Shown here piece after piece: positions 45,364-52,790 of a stretch of DNA of 64,000 bases. The stretch lies in NCBI GenBank assembly GCA_964645765.1, contig CAZYBE010000001.1, positions 1 to 64,000 of the forward strand, given 5' to 3'. The translations under genes and the position numbers were made by a program. The notes below the pieces were generated by a model. It had not been told where the DNA came from and searched no databases. It saw only the letters and a list, made by a program, of their open reading frames with translations. Position 1 is the first letter of the stretch, and every line of letters starts with the position of its first letter. Source of the DNA: CAZGMN01 sp964645765 (GTDB taxonomy: Bacteria; Acidobacteriota; Aminicenantia; Aminicenantales; Aminicenantaceae).

Positions 45364-45415
45364 CACATTGAATTTCAAAGGAACGATCTTTCTTTCCGTG
45401 GTGAAAAGCCTCGTT

Positions 45416-45568
45416 ATGGATCAGGCTGGGTGTCTCGAAGACACGCCGCTTTTGCCCCAGCGAGTCAAAAGCGGCTCGATTCCAGGCTTCGCTCTCCTCT
45501 CCCTTCGGTCGAGGAACCATGCCCGCTCAGCCCTCCATACGGTCTTCTCAACACCCAGCCTGATCCAT
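45416..45568. repeat. full-length dispersed structured repeat (element H)
   Basis: A perfect 18-base inverted repeat, atggatcaggctgggtgt (45416-45433) with its complement at 45551-45568, encloses the core hairpin gccgcttttg (45445-45454) / caaaagcggc (45466-45475). The shared tract ttcgctctcctctcccttcgg and gaggaaccatgcccgctcagcc follow. It occupies most of the 301-base gap between tmRNA and the methyltransferase gene; nothing else is seen there except the tmRNA promoter. Confidence 0.88.
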
Positions 45569-45620
45569 TTCATACCACGAATTTGCGGATTCTTCTAATT
45601 TTAAATATTAAAAACGAATT

Positions 45621-46484
45621 CTACTTAACTGCCCTCATACACAATTGAAGGGGAAGGAAAAACCTGGAAAGAAATCTTTGCGGCTTTTTTGGCAGCCATT
45701 CAAGCATTGCCTCTGCGGTCTTAAAATAACAAAATGGAATTCTTACATACTTCTTATTCAGCTTCCTGTTTATCCGCCAGAATCCGTCCCATGAAGTAAA
45801 ATTCACCCGCTTGAGTATTTCCTCAACCTCTGAATACGTCCATTCTTTCAGGTGGAACCCCTCTGGCTCATCTGAAAAATATTTAGAGATATCATGAGGC
45901 CCGAAAAAAGCATGGGGCGTTCTGAATATATACGAACCGCCACTGAGGAGAATTCTTTTCACAAGCCAAAAATGGTCTTCGATATCTTCAGGATGGAGAT
46001 GCTCGATAAGCTGGTCACTGAAGGCAACATCAACTGAATCGCTTTCGATGTCCAGGTTAAAGCCGTCGTAAATAATCAATTCGAAGTTCGCTGGGACATG
46101 AAGTTTTTCCAGTCTTTGATCGGAAATATCCACGGCGTAGACTTTCTTGACATGTTTGCAAACCTCGAAAGCAAAATGACAATCTCCAGGGCCAAATTCA
46201 ACAAAAATAGTGGAATCATTCAGGTGCTCCTTCACCAACTGCAATTTCTGTCTGTTAGAAGCTCGGATTTCATCAATACCTTTCTTTGCCTTATTCCTGG
46301 GATGATCGGGAACATTTGTGAAAAGCTCATCATACAAAACAGGAAAAAGCTTTTTTCTCTCTTCTCTATTAGCTTTTTTTAATTTCATTGCAATAGAACT
46401 TTCGACTTCATAATGCCTTCTCACCTCTTCAAAAGTCCTGTCTCTCGGAAGTTTCCTTTTTAGCTTCATTGAATCTTTTGACAT
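45621..46484 (-). CDS. class I SAM-dependent methyltransferase
   Basis: A 287-residue protein with motif I FVEFGPGDCHFAFE, an acidic end of strand 2 (YAVDIS), and later SDQLIEHLHPEDIEDHFW and GGSYIFRTPHAFFG. This is a class I methyltransferase; the substrate is unknown (sugar or small molecule is plausible). It looks more AT-rich than its neighbours. It sits between tmRNA and tRNA-Asp, a position often used by inserted DNA. It has no operon partner. Confidence 0.82.
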   Translation of the reverse strand: MSKDSMKLKRKLPRDRTFEEVRRHYEVESSIAMKLKKANREERKKLFPVLYDELFTNVPDHPRNKAKKGIDEIRASNRQKLQLVKEHLNDSTIFVEFGPGDCHFAFEVCKHVKKVYAVDISDQRLEKLHVPANFELIIYDGFNLDIESDSVDVAFSDQLIEHLHPEDIEDHFWLVKRILLSGGSYIFRTPHAFFGPHDISKYFSDEPEGFHLKEWTYSEVEEILKRVNFTSWDGFWRINRKLNKKYVRIPFCYFKTAEAMLEWLPKKPQRFLSRFFLPLQLCMRAVK

Positions 46485-46607
46485 GGATGGAAGATTAATT
46501 TTCTGTTCATAAGAGAAATTTGGAAGAAGGCCTTTCCATTTCTTCTTGTTATTCTGTTTACTCGGCGGGAGAATATCAATTCGTTAGATAAGAGTCAACA
46601 TTGGGAA

Positions 46608-46685
46608 TGGCGGGGCCGACGAGACTCGAACTCGCGACCTCTGGCGTGACAGGCCAGCGTTCTAACCAAACTGAACTACGACCCC
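46608..46685 (-). tRNA. tRNA-Asp (anticodon GTC)
   Basis: On the minus strand the acceptor GGGGTCG pairs with CGGCCCC, followed by discriminator G and an encoded CCA (46608-46610). The D stem GTTC/GAAC, the anticodon stem CTGGC/GCCAG around CTGTCAC (anticodon GTC), and the T arm with TTCGAGT all close. The length is 78 bases. Confidence 0.96.
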
Positions 46686-46701
46686 GCCGCAGGGTAATAA
46701 A

Positions 46702-46730
46702 ATTATAGTCACAACATACCAGAGTTGCAA
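46702..46730 (-). promoter_or_regulatory. predicted promoter of tRNA-Asp
   Basis: On the minus strand, TTGCAA (46725-46730), a 17-base spacer, then TATAAT (46702-46707), 17 bases ahead of the mature 5' end. Confidence 0.55.
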
Positions 46731-46757
46731 TAGTTTTGTAGGTAATGAATACACTTG

Positions 46758-46794
46758 AGATTGCCACGCTCCCTTCGGGAGCTCGCAATGACGA
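46758..46794. repeat. REP-like element, right half only (copy 2)
   Basis: gagattgccacgctcccttc, then gggagctcgcaatgac, matches the right half of the REP-like elements at 37035 and 56011. The left half is absent. Confidence 0.75.
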
Positions 46795-46817
46795 CACAGA
46801 GCAAAAAAGAAAGAGCC

Positions 46818-47717
46818 CTACATTTTTTCAAGGGCAGCGATTCTTGCCTCGACGGGAGGATGAGTGCTGAACATGTTGTTGACCGCTCCCTTCAAATCCT
46901 TGAGCGGGTTGACGATGTAGAGATGGGCTGTCGCCTTGTTGGCTGCCTCCAGAGGCTCGGTGTCAGCGGCAATCTTCTTCAAAGCAGAGGCAAGGCCAGG
47001 AGGATAGCGGGTGAGAAAAGCGCCGTTGGCATCAGCCAGGAATTCTCTCTTGCGGGAAATGGCAAAGCGAATGACCTGGGCGATAAGCGGAGAAAGAACA
47101 GCCAGCACAAGTCCGGCCACAACCAGTATGGCAGCAGCATTGCCGCCTTTTCCCCTATTGGTTCTTGCTCTTCTCCTCCCTCCTCCCCAGAAAAAACTCC
47201 TGAGAATCCAGTCGCTGAGCAAGGCAACGACTCCGACCATGACCACGGCCAAGGTCTGAACGAGGACATCGTAATTCTTGATGTGGGACATCTCATGGGC
47301 AATCACCCCTTCGAGCTCCACCCTGTTCAGTTTCTGGAGCAAGCCTTTGGTGACGACGACGACTGAATTTTTCGGGTTTCTACCCGAGGTGAAAGCATTG
47401 GGCGCAGTGTCATCGATAATATAACAGCGAGGCTTGGGCAGGCCGGCGGCAATAGCCAGGCCTTCAACGACATTGTAGAGATAAGGATAATCTTGCTTCT
47501 CAACCGGCTTGGCCCGGCTCATGGCCAGAACGATTTTATCGCTGTAATAATAACTGGCAAAAGTCGAGGCCACAGCGATGATGGCGGCCAGAATCAATCC
47601 CTGAGTTCCGAAGCCTGTCAGCTCTCCAAAAAGCCAGGCCAAAAGAAAAACCCAGCTAAGAAAAAACAGAATAAGAAAGAACGATTTCCATTTGTTTCGG
47701 GCAATCTGTTCATACAT
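46818..47717 (-). CDS. htpX: HtpX-like zinc metalloprotease (M48)
   Basis: A 299-residue membrane protease for quality control. Two N-terminal helices precede the zinc motif HEMSH (in GVIAHEMSHIKNYD); two more helices and the third ligand region (FAISRKREFLADANGAFLTRYP) follow. The C-terminal FSTHPPVEARIAALEKM is typical. It is paired with lemA 18 bases upstream, a common arrangement. Confidence 0.94.
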   Translation of the reverse strand: MYEQIARNKWKSFFLILFFLSWVFLLAWLFGELTGFGTQGLILAAIIAVASTFASYYYSDKIVLAMSRAKPVEKQDYPYLYNVVEGLAIAAGLPKPRCYIIDDTAPNAFTSGRNPKNSVVVVTKGLLQKLNRVELEGVIAHEMSHIKNYDVLVQTLAVVMVGVVALLSDWILRSFFWGGGRRRARTNRGKGGNAAAILVVAGLVLAVLSPLIAQVIRFAISRKREFLADANGAFLTRYPPGLASALKKIAADTEPLEAANKATAHLYIVNPLKDLKGAVNNMFSTHPPVEARIAALEKM

Positions 47718-47735
47718 CCTGAATTCGGTCGGCGA

Positions 47736-48290
47736 TTAAAACTGCACTTTCACCGGTCCCTTGGCTTCAGCTTCCTCAATCTCAAAATATTCTTTTTCCT
47801 TGAAGTTAAACATCCCGGCGATGATGTTGGAAGGGAAAACCTGCTGTTTGACGTTAAACTTCATCACCGAGTCATTGTAGAATTGCCGGGCATAGGCAAC
47901 CTTTCCTTCTGTTCCGGCCAGCTCCTCCTGGAGCATCAAGAAATTCTGGTTGGCTTTGAGCTCAGGATAGTTCTCAACGACAGCAAAAAGAGATTTCAAA
48001 GCTCCTCTGAGCATATTCTCAGCTTCCCCTTGTTCTTTAACTGACTCGGCGTTCATGGCCTTGGAACGGGCTTCAGTGACCCTCTGGAAAACTTCCCTTT
48101 CGTGCTTGGCATAGCCCTTGACGGTCTCCACCAAGTTAGGGATAAGGTCGTACCTTCGCCTCAACTGGACATCAACCTGGGCCCAAGCGTTGTCGCATCG
48201 ATTCCTCAAACCAATCAGGCTGTTGTAGAAACCGACAAAGATGATCACGATGACAACCAAGGCAATGAGTAAGATCAATGCAATTCCCAT
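47736..48290 (-). CDS. LemA-family protein
   Basis: The start at ATG 48290 has GAGGAG and begins with a membrane helix (about 2-19). The 184-residue protein then shows the LemA signature NRCDNAWAQVDVQLRRRYDLIPNLVETVKGYAKHE and YNDSVMKFNVKQQVFPSNIIAGMF. The family is often found with HtpX; its function is poorly defined. The longer upstream reading adds 22 residues without a ribosome-binding site. Confidence 0.93.
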   Translation of the reverse strand: MGIALILLIALVVIVIIFVGFYNSLIGLRNRCDNAWAQVDVQLRRRYDLIPNLVETVKGYAKHEREVFQRVTEARSKAMNAESVKEQGEAENMLRGALKSLFAVVENYPELKANQNFLMLQEELAGTEGKVAYARQFYNDSVMKFNVKQQVFPSNIIAGMFNFKEKEYFEIEEAEAKGPVKVQF

Positions 48291-48368
48291 ATTTGTCTCC
48301 TCAAAAGCGAAAAATTTTATCCTAAATAATAAACTATTTTGAAAGGCAAAAGTCAAATACGGGGCTCA

Positions 48369-48504
48369 GGCTAAGCTGTGAGAAAACACGCAGCTTTTGT
48401 CCCGGCGAGACAAAAGCTGCTCGGTTTCAGGCTTCGCTCTCCTCTCCCTTCGGTCGAGGAACCATGCCCGCTCAGCCCTCAAACGGTTTTCTCACAGCTT
48501 AGCC
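48369..48504. repeat. full-length dispersed structured repeat (element I)
   Basis: A perfect 19-base inverted repeat, ggctaagctgtgagaaaac (48369-48387) with its complement at 48486-48504, surrounds the core hairpin gcagcttttg (48390-48399) / caaaagctgc (48411-48420) and the shared tract ttcgctctcctctcccttcgg. It accounts for the first half of the 407-base gap between lemA and citrate synthase; the rest holds the citrate synthase promoter. Confidence 0.88.
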
Positions 48505-48602
48505 TTCGCCCTGGCCAATATTCTTTTAAAAAAGCCAACTTATTGTTAATTTTAATTCGGCTAGATTGACAAAAAAGATGTGCTTCAGCTTAATTAAAAA
48601 AA

Positions 48603-48631
48603 TTGACTTGACTTGTACACAATGGTATATA
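48603..48631 (+). promoter_or_regulatory. predicted promoter of the citrate synthase gene
   Basis: TTGACT (48603-48608), a 17-base spacer, then TATATA (48626-48631). A second overlapping TTGACT (48608-48613) with TATAAA (48630-48635) is also possible. Confidence 0.5.
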
Positions 48632-48697
48632 TAAACGTCTCTTTTGAATCAATAATTATAAAATTTATGCCCTAATCTCTAAAAGGAGGTTTATTAA

Positions 48698-50026
48698 ATG
48701 GCTTCTCTAAAGCAAAAGCTTGCTGCAAAAATCGGCCCTATGCGCGAAAAGGTCGGCGCAATCATGAAAGCGCACGGCGAGATGAAGATTTCCGACGTCA
48801 ACGTAGCCCAGGCTTACGGCGGCATGCGCGGTGTCAAGTGCATGGTTTGGGAAACATCCGCCCTTGACCCCATGGAAGGTATTCGTTTCCGAGGCTTCAC
48901 CATTCCTGAGCTTCGAGAAAAGCTGCCCAAGTCTCCCAAGGGAGAAGAGCCTCTGCCGGAAGGAATCTTCTACCTCTTGCTCCTCGGCGAAATGCCTACA
49001 GACCAGGATGTCAAAGAGATTACAAAAGAATGGCAGAAGAGGAGCAAACTCCCGAGATACTTGGTCAATGTCCTTAAAGCCATCCCCAAAGATGTCCATC
49101 CCATGACCCAGTTCTCGTTAGGGATCCTCACCCTCCAGAAAGACTCTATCTACGCTCAGAAGTACACAGAGGGAATAAGCAAGATGGAATACTGGGACTC
49201 GACCTACGAGGACGTGATGAACCTTCTGGCCAAGCTCCCCTCGATTGCAGCCTATATCTACCGCAAATCTTACAAAGGCGCCAAGCACATTCCCGCCAAT
49301 CCCAAGCTTGACTGGGGCGGAAACTTTGCCCATATGCTCGGTGTTAAGGACGAAGCCTTCAAAGAACTCATGCGCCTATACCTTGTCATTCACAGCGACC
49401 ATGAAGGCGGAAACGTCTCGGCCCACACCTCTCATCTCGTCGGCTCAGCTCTTTCCGACGCCTACTATTGCCTCTCGGCTGGCATGAACGGCTTAGCCGG
49501 TCCTTTGCACGGACTGGCCAACCAGGAAGTCCTGCGCTGGATCTGGGACTTGAAGGAAAAAATTGGTGACGAGCCAACCAAAGACCAGCTGAAAAAATAT
49601 GTTTGGGATACGCTCAATGCCGGCCAGGTCGTTCCCGGATATGGCCATGCTGTTCTCCGCAAGACAGACCCCAGATACACAGCCCAGCGAGAGTTCGCCC
49701 TCAAGCACCTTCCTGACGACAAAATCTTCAGAATCGTCAGCACTCTCTACGAAGTCGTTCCCGATATTCTTATGGAGCAAGGCAAGGCGAAAAACCCCTG
49801 GCCGAATGTCGACGCTCACTCCGGATGTCTGCTCTACCACTACGGCGTGAAAGAATGGGATTTCTACACAGTCTTCTTCGGCGCTTCTCGTGCTATGGGC
49901 GTGCTCTCCCAGCTAATCTGGAGCAGGGCGCTCGGGCTTCCCATCGAAAGGCCCAAGAGTGTGACCACGGACTGGATCGAAGGCCAGATCAAGCAGGCCC
50001 AGGCTGTGCCTAAACAGCCAAGCTGA
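48698..50026 (+). CDS. gltA: citrate synthase, mitochondrial (eukaryotic) type
   Basis: Condenses acetyl-CoA with oxaloacetate. The start has AAAGGAGG upstream. The 442-residue protein resembles mitochondrial citrate synthases more than GltA of Gammaproteobacteria (for example ALDPMEGIRFRG, HPMTQFS, WDSTYEDVMNLLAKLP, HSDHEGGNVSAH). The catalytic residues fall at His271 (GPLHGLANQ), His317 (GYGHAVLRKTDPRY) and Asp372 (NVDAHSG), each three positions from the pig enzyme (His274, His320, Asp375). A strong terminator follows. Confidence 0.95.
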   Translation: MASLKQKLAAKIGPMREKVGAIMKAHGEMKISDVNVAQAYGGMRGVKCMVWETSALDPMEGIRFRGFTIPELREKLPKSPKGEEPLPEGIFYLLLLGEMPTDQDVKEITKEWQKRSKLPRYLVNVLKAIPKDVHPMTQFSLGILTLQKDSIYAQKYTEGISKMEYWDSTYEDVMNLLAKLPSIAAYIYRKSYKGAKHIPANPKLDWGGNFAHMLGVKDEAFKELMRLYLVIHSDHEGGNVSAHTSHLVGSALSDAYYCLSAGMNGLAGPLHGLANQEVLRWIWDLKEKIGDEPTKDQLKKYVWDTLNAGQVVPGYGHAVLRKTDPRYTAQREFALKHLPDDKIFRIVSTLYEVVPDILMEQGKAKNPWPNVDAHSGCLLYHYGVKEWDFYTVFFGASRAMGVLSQLIWSRALGLPIERPKSVTTDWIEGQIKQAQAVPKQPS

Positions 50027-50073
50027 AGCTGGTTAAAAGCAGATCAATTCAGCAGCGCAGAAAAAGAATTTTT

Positions 50074-50104
50074 AAAAGGGGGCATTCCAGTGCCCCCTTT
50101 TTTA
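50074..50104 (+). terminator. intrinsic terminator of the citrate synthase gene
   Basis: aaaagggggca (50074-50084) and tgccccctttt (50091-50101) form an 11-bp perfect stem with a 6-base loop, continuing into a T-run. Confidence 0.9.
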
Positions 50105-50186
50105 TATCGTCTGTTCACATAGACAAAACACTCTTTCAAACCATCTTTGTCAAAAAAACTTTGAGTTAGCCAAACTGCAAAAGCTT

Positions 50187-50208
50187 AAGGCTTCAGCCTT
50201 TTTTTTTG
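50187..50208 (+). terminator. small second terminator-like hairpin
   Basis: aaggct-tc-agcctt (50187-50200) is followed at once by a run of nine T. It lies upstream of the fic gene and may insulate it. Confidence 0.6.
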
Positions 50209-50234
50209 ATAAGTTGCTCAAAATAAGACAAGGA

Positions 50235-50330
50235 AAGTTGACTTAAATCAAATCTGTTGCCTCTAAGTCAACTTATCTTGACTTAGAAGGGAAAATCGAA
50301 TATAAATCAAGCTAGGTTGACTTATGGACA
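50235..50330 (+). promoter_or_regulatory. cluster of gttgactta repeats before fic (candidate operator)
   Basis: aagttgactta (50235-50245) and its exact complement taagtcaactt (50264-50274) form an 11-base inverted repeat. More copies follow: cttgacttag near 50278 and gttgacttatg, which includes the start ATG, near 50317. Four copies within about 95 bases, one over the start codon, suggest a binding array for a repressor, perhaps the Fic protein's own C-terminal winged-helix domain. Confidence 0.6.
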
Positions 50331-51475
50331 ATAGAGTTGGAAAATTTATAGTTCAACCTGCTGGATATAAGGCATTTATTCCTAATCCGTTACCACCAGA
50401 ACCTCCTATTAATTTTGACGACGAATTGCAATCTTTATTATCAAAAGCAGATAGAACTCTCGCCAGGCTAGATGGAATTACAACTGTTTTACCTAACCCA
50501 GACCTTTTTATTGCCATGTATGTGAAAAAAGAAGCGCTTTTAAGCTCTCAGATCGAGGGAACACAGGCTTCCTTGGAGGGGATTCTTGAATTTGAAGCAG
50601 ATTTACCACCCAAGGAAGACATTAATGAGGTAAAAGAGGTCATAAATTATGTAAAGGCAATGAATTATGGAATTGAAAGGTTAAAAGAATTGCCGATGTC
50701 TTTAAGGCTTATTAAGGAAATCCATAAAATCTTGTTGGAAGGGACAAGAGGGGCACATAGAGATCCCGGAGAATTTAGAAGGTCTCAAAACTGGATTGGT
50801 CCTCCTGGTGCTTCTTTGAATGAAGCGATCTATATTCCACCGCCACCTGATATGGTTCTTTCAACAATGGGTGAGCTTGAAAAATTCTTGCATAGTAAAG
50901 ATAACATTCCACCCTTAGTAAGAATTGCTTTGATTCATGCCCAATTTGAAACGATTCATCCCTTCATAGATGGCAACGGAAGAGTTGGCAGGCTTCTTAT
51001 AACTTTCTACCTTTTCTGGAAAGGAATCTTAGCAAGACCGCTTTTATATTTGAGCTTTTATCTAAAAAAGAACAAAGCAGATTATTACGACACGCTTATG
51101 AAATTACGCCTGGAAGGAGCATATGAAAATTGGCTAAAATTTTTTCTGAACGGTGTAAGTGAAACGTCAGAAGAGTCAGCGAACACTGCCCGAGAAATAA
51201 TAAAATTAAAAGACGATCTGATAACGAAAATCTATGAGAACTCTATATCAAGTGTTTATGCTGTTAAGCTTATAGATTTACTTTTTTTGACTCCGTTGAT
51301 TAGTGTCAAAGATGCATATAAAAGATTGAAAATTTCAAATCAAGCAGCAAATGAATTGTTCAAGAGATTTGAAAGCATCGGCATTCTAAAAGAGATAACA
51401 GGGAAACGAAGATATAAAAGGTATATTTTTAAAAGCTACGTGGACATTATAGCAAGGGGAACAGAGGGGGATTAA
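50324..51475 (+). CDS. Fic-family AMP-transferase-like protein with winged-helix C-terminus
   Basis: A 383-residue protein. The catalytic motif HPFIDGNGRVGR is at 212-223 and complete, so nucleotidyl transfer is expected. An N-terminal inhibitory motif of the S-x-x-x-E-G form is at 74-79 (SSQIEG), typical of class II Fic proteins. The N-terminal DUF4172-like part precedes the Fic core. The last 100 residues are a winged-helix-like domain (LIDLLFLTPLISVKDAYKRLKISNQAANELFKRF), suggesting DNA binding. The gene is AT-rich compared with its neighbours and stands next to a broken restriction gene, which suggests horizontal transfer. Confidence 0.9.
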   Translation: MDNRVGKFIVQPAGYKAFIPNPLPPEPPINFDDELQSLLSKADRTLARLDGITTVLPNPDLFIAMYVKKEALLSSQIEGTQASLEGILEFEADLPPKEDINEVKEVINYVKAMNYGIERLKELPMSLRLIKEIHKILLEGTRGAHRDPGEFRRSQNWIGPPGASLNEAIYIPPPPDMVLSTMGELEKFLHSKDNIPPLVRIALIHAQFETIHPFIDGNGRVGRLLITFYLFWKGILARPLLYLSFYLKKNKADYYDTLMKLRLEGAYENWLKFFLNGVSETSEESANTAREIIKLKDDLITKIYENSISSVYAVKLIDLLFLTPLISVKDAYKRLKISNQAANELFKRFESIGILKEITGKRRYKRYIFKSYVDIIARGTEGD

Positions 51476-51478
51476 GGC

Positions 51479-52653
51479 TTGAACAAAAAAGTAACAGACA
51501 AATTGGAGAAAATCCTAACTGGTTACTTTAAGGAAATCCACAAGACCTACACAGCAGGAGACTTCAGGGAGGAAAGTTTTTATCCAGCTTTTAAACCACT
51601 GGTTGAAGAATGCTCCAAGCTTCTTCCCCTTCAAGAAGCTGCTAATGTTCTAATCCAGCCCAAAAAGGAAGAAGCTGGCTTACTTGATTTTCGTATCGGG
51701 AAAAATGGAGAAATCGTAGGATATATTGAAGCAAAGTCGCCTGATGCCAACCTCAATGAGGTTGAAGATTCTGAGCAGCTAAAAAGATATCGAGAATCGC
51801 TGCCTAACCTGATTTTAACCAACTTCTTAGAATTCAGATTATACAGGCAGGGAAATTTAATAGATAAAGTGGAAGCGGGCCGCCAATTCACCCTGCAAAC
51901 CTTAAAGTTTCCACCCAAGCCTGAGAAGCTAGATTTATTCTTCGGGCTACTACAGAAATTCTTCCTCTATTCCATACCAAAGATTCGGAAATCATCCGAC
52001 CTTTCTGTGGAGCTGGCGAACCGAACACGGCTCCTCGAGCACAGCCTGCAAGAAGAGCTTAAAAGAGAAAATGAGGAAGTCACAAGATTCTACAAAGCCT
52101 TTCAGGAAGAGCTCATCGAGTCTTTGACCAAAGAAAGATTCGCCGACCTCTACGCTCAGACCATTGCCTACGGCCTTTTCGCTGCCAGGATGAAGGTTCA
52201 GAATGGATTTAAAAAGGAAGTTGCCTGGCAGTTCATTCCAGAAAGCTTATCCCTGCTCAGAGAAATTTTTTATTCCTTCACCGGGCCCAATCTGCCAGAA
52301 TCTATGTCCTGGCTTGTGGACGAAATAGCTCAGGTGCTGGAAAAAGCTGACATCCCGGCAATTCTTCAAGAATTTAAAACTGTGCGCTGGGAAGAAGACC
52401 CTGTCATTCACTTCTATGAAACCTTCCTTAAAACTTATAATCCCACTGAAAGGCAAAGGCTGGGAGTTTATTACACTCCTCTGCCCGTGGTTTCCTATAT
52501 TGTTAAATCCATCCATAAGCTTTTAAAGGAGAAATTTGGAAAGACAGAAAGGGCCGAAAGCTTTCTCTCGATGAAATCAACCATTATTTGAAAATAGCAA
52601 AAGCCATTCGCCTGACCATGGAGATTCAGAAGAAAATCGATAAAATCTTTTAA
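51479..52653 (+). pseudogene. truncated type ISP/IIG restriction-modification enzyme, middle deleted
   Basis: Begins 3 bases after fic. The first 370 residues hold an N-terminal nuclease-like fold with Asp70 and Glu84-x-Lys86 (LDFRIG...GYIEAKSP) and the region YYTPLPVVSYIVKSI that precedes methyltransferase motif I. It then stops at 52591. In another frame, bases 52561-52653 encode L-S-L-D-E-I-N-H-Y-L-K-I-A-K-A-I-R-L-T-M and continue to a stop, matching the C-terminal end of such enzymes. So the methyltransferase core and the target-recognition domain have been lost by an internal deletion with a frame change. Full-length relatives have about 1000 residues. Confidence 0.7.
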
Positions 52654-52790
52654 AAGCAATCTCATTCACTTTATAAAATGAATGTGCTATAGTCTTTTTG
52701 CAAATTTAATCCCGATGGGTCATGATTAAGGTTGACTTCTTTTTCTATTCAGTGGTTAAATTCTAGCTTCTCTCAAGAGGAGGATAGAAA

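Noticed and set aside
45158..45520. minus-strand 120-codon ORF overlapping tmRNA
   Set aside because: It overlaps tmRNA and repeat element H and shows repeat-derived peptides; the tmRNA is certain.
45368..45648. short ORFs inside repeat element H
   Set aside because: Same repeat-derived translation; no ribosome-binding site.
26067..48504. dispersed repeats as a CRISPR array
   Set aside because: Copies are scattered kilobases apart with no regular spacers and no cas gene in the window.
50324..52653. Fic plus restriction fragment as a complete toxin-antitoxin or defence system
   Set aside because: The restriction gene is broken and no separate antitoxin is present; the Fic protein carries its own inhibitory motif.
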